Shown here piece by piece: positions 63,589 to 64,000 of a stretch of 64,000 nucleotides of DNA; the first letter of the stretch is position 1; the number at the start of each line of letters is the position of its first letter. This stretch comes from Rubellimicrobium rubrum (lineage in GTDB: Bacteria; Pseudomonadota; Alphaproteobacteria; Rhodobacterales; Rhodobacteraceae): assembly GCF_006152115.1 (NCBI RefSeq), contig NZ_VDFU01000008.1:124001-188000 (forward strand), in the 5' to 3' direction. The position numbers and the translations under genes were made by a program. The notes under the pieces were generated by a model. The model was not told the DNA's origin, made no database searches, and was given only the letters and a program-made list of their open reading frames with translations.

Positions 63589-64000
63589 GTCACCTCCTCG
63601 ATGGCCCGGGCGATCAGCTTGAGGCAGCGTGGCGACGAGAAGCGGTGGTCGGCGTCCTTGACGAGGGTCAGCCGGACATCCGGCCCGCTCACATGGTCTA
63701 GCAGTCGCTGCGCCGTCCCGACGGACACCTCCCGGTCGGCGGTGCCCTGCAGCATCCGGGTCGGCATCGGCAGATGGAGCGGCGCGCGCAGGATCAGGTT
63801 CTCGCGCCCGTCCTCGATGAGGTGGCGGGTGATCTTGTAGGGGGCGCCATAATCCGAGGGGATGTGGATGTGCCCCTGCTCCATGAGTTGCGCCTGAAGG
63901 AAGTCGGGGGCGTCGGCCCACATCGAGTCCTCGGTGAAGTCCGGCGCGGCGGCGATGGTGACAAGTCCCGCCACCCGCTCGGGCGACCGCCGGGCCACCA
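63585..64000 (-). CDS. Alpha/beta hydrolase, 5' part beyond the window (partial)
   Basis: The last 138 codons of a second hydrolase gene. It contains LVTIAAAPDFTEDSMW, PTRMLQGTADREVSVGTAQR with the catalytic-Asp strand, and LVKDADHRFSSPRCL with the His. The nucleophile and N-terminus lie outside. The pattern is like small BAAT/YqiA-type esterases. It is coupled to the following hydrolase by GTGA. Confidence 0.75.
   Translation of the reverse strand, partial: VARRSPERVAGLVTIAAAPDFTEDSMWADAPDFLQAQLMEQGHIHIPSDYGAPYKITRHLIEDGRENLILRAPLHLPMPTRMLQGTADREVSVGTAQRLLDHVSGPDVRLTLVKDADHRFSSPRCLKLIARAIEEVT

Overview
This is about 64 kb of GC-rich (clearly above 60%) chromosomal DNA from an alphaproteobacterium, almost certainly a member of the Rhodobacterales/Rhodobacteraceae. 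The indicators are the hisS-hisZ-hisG arrangement with a short HisG, hisC next to a TyrA-family dehydrogenase, a class II (B12-dependent) ribonucleotide reductase, a homospermidine synthase, DUF1489 and DUF2125 proteins, and a phaZ/phaC-phaP-phaR cluster in the Paracoccus/Rhodobacter order. Genes are tightly packed on both strands. I see no rRNA, tRNA, CRISPR array, insertion sequence or prophage.

Layout. 1-9.4 kb: end of an unidentified gene, clpA with a good terminator, an M23 peptidase, a MotA/ExbB plus OmpA/MotB-like envelope pair, a ChaC-type cyclotransferase and a DUF2125 protein. 9.4-17.2 kb: an extensin-like protein, tyrA-hisC, a DsbA-like protein, a secreted RTX protein, a lone WYL-like protein, homospermidine synthase and rpsD. 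17.3-25.5 kb: a glycosyltransferase-like protein, two half-size DMT transporters, a VOC protein, a very acidic protein of unknown role, nrdJ, DUF1489 and a NYN-domain protein. 24.8-34.4 kb: hisG-hisZ-hisS, slyX, a lipoprotein, dnaE and three tandem DUF2269-type membrane proteins.

34.6-44.3 kb is a purine module. xdhA, xdhB, xdhC and the ATPase gene of a BMP-type nucleobase/nucleoside ABC transporter are joined by four-base start/stop overlaps, followed by two permeases and the binding protein, and closed by a strong hairpin. Gene order suggests uptake of purines and their oxidation to urate.

44.5-58.3 kb holds an amine oxidoreductase, rlmJ, a TerB-like gene coupled to a PhnD-like gene broken by two in-frame TAG codons, a polar amino-acid-type ABC transporter, and a gamma-glutamyl polyamine catabolic set (two glutamine-synthetase homologues, a class I amidotransferase, a PuuB-like oxidase and a polyamine aminotransferase). 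A small roadblock-like gene with its own flanking non-coding DNA sits inside this set. 58.3-62.7 kb is the polyhydroxyalkanoate cluster, where I find repeated CTGC-N3/4-GCAG elements that fit the PhaR operator. The window ends in two alpha/beta hydrolase genes, the last one cut by the edge.

I did not find a clearly new multi-gene system. The best leads are the doubly amber-interrupted PhnD-like gene, the roughly 80-residue low-complexity insert in XdhA, the tandem DUF2269 trio with one divergent member, the acidic protein beside nrdJ, the non-flagellar MotA/MotB-like pair, and the roadblock gene with a long non-coding leader in the polyamine cluster.
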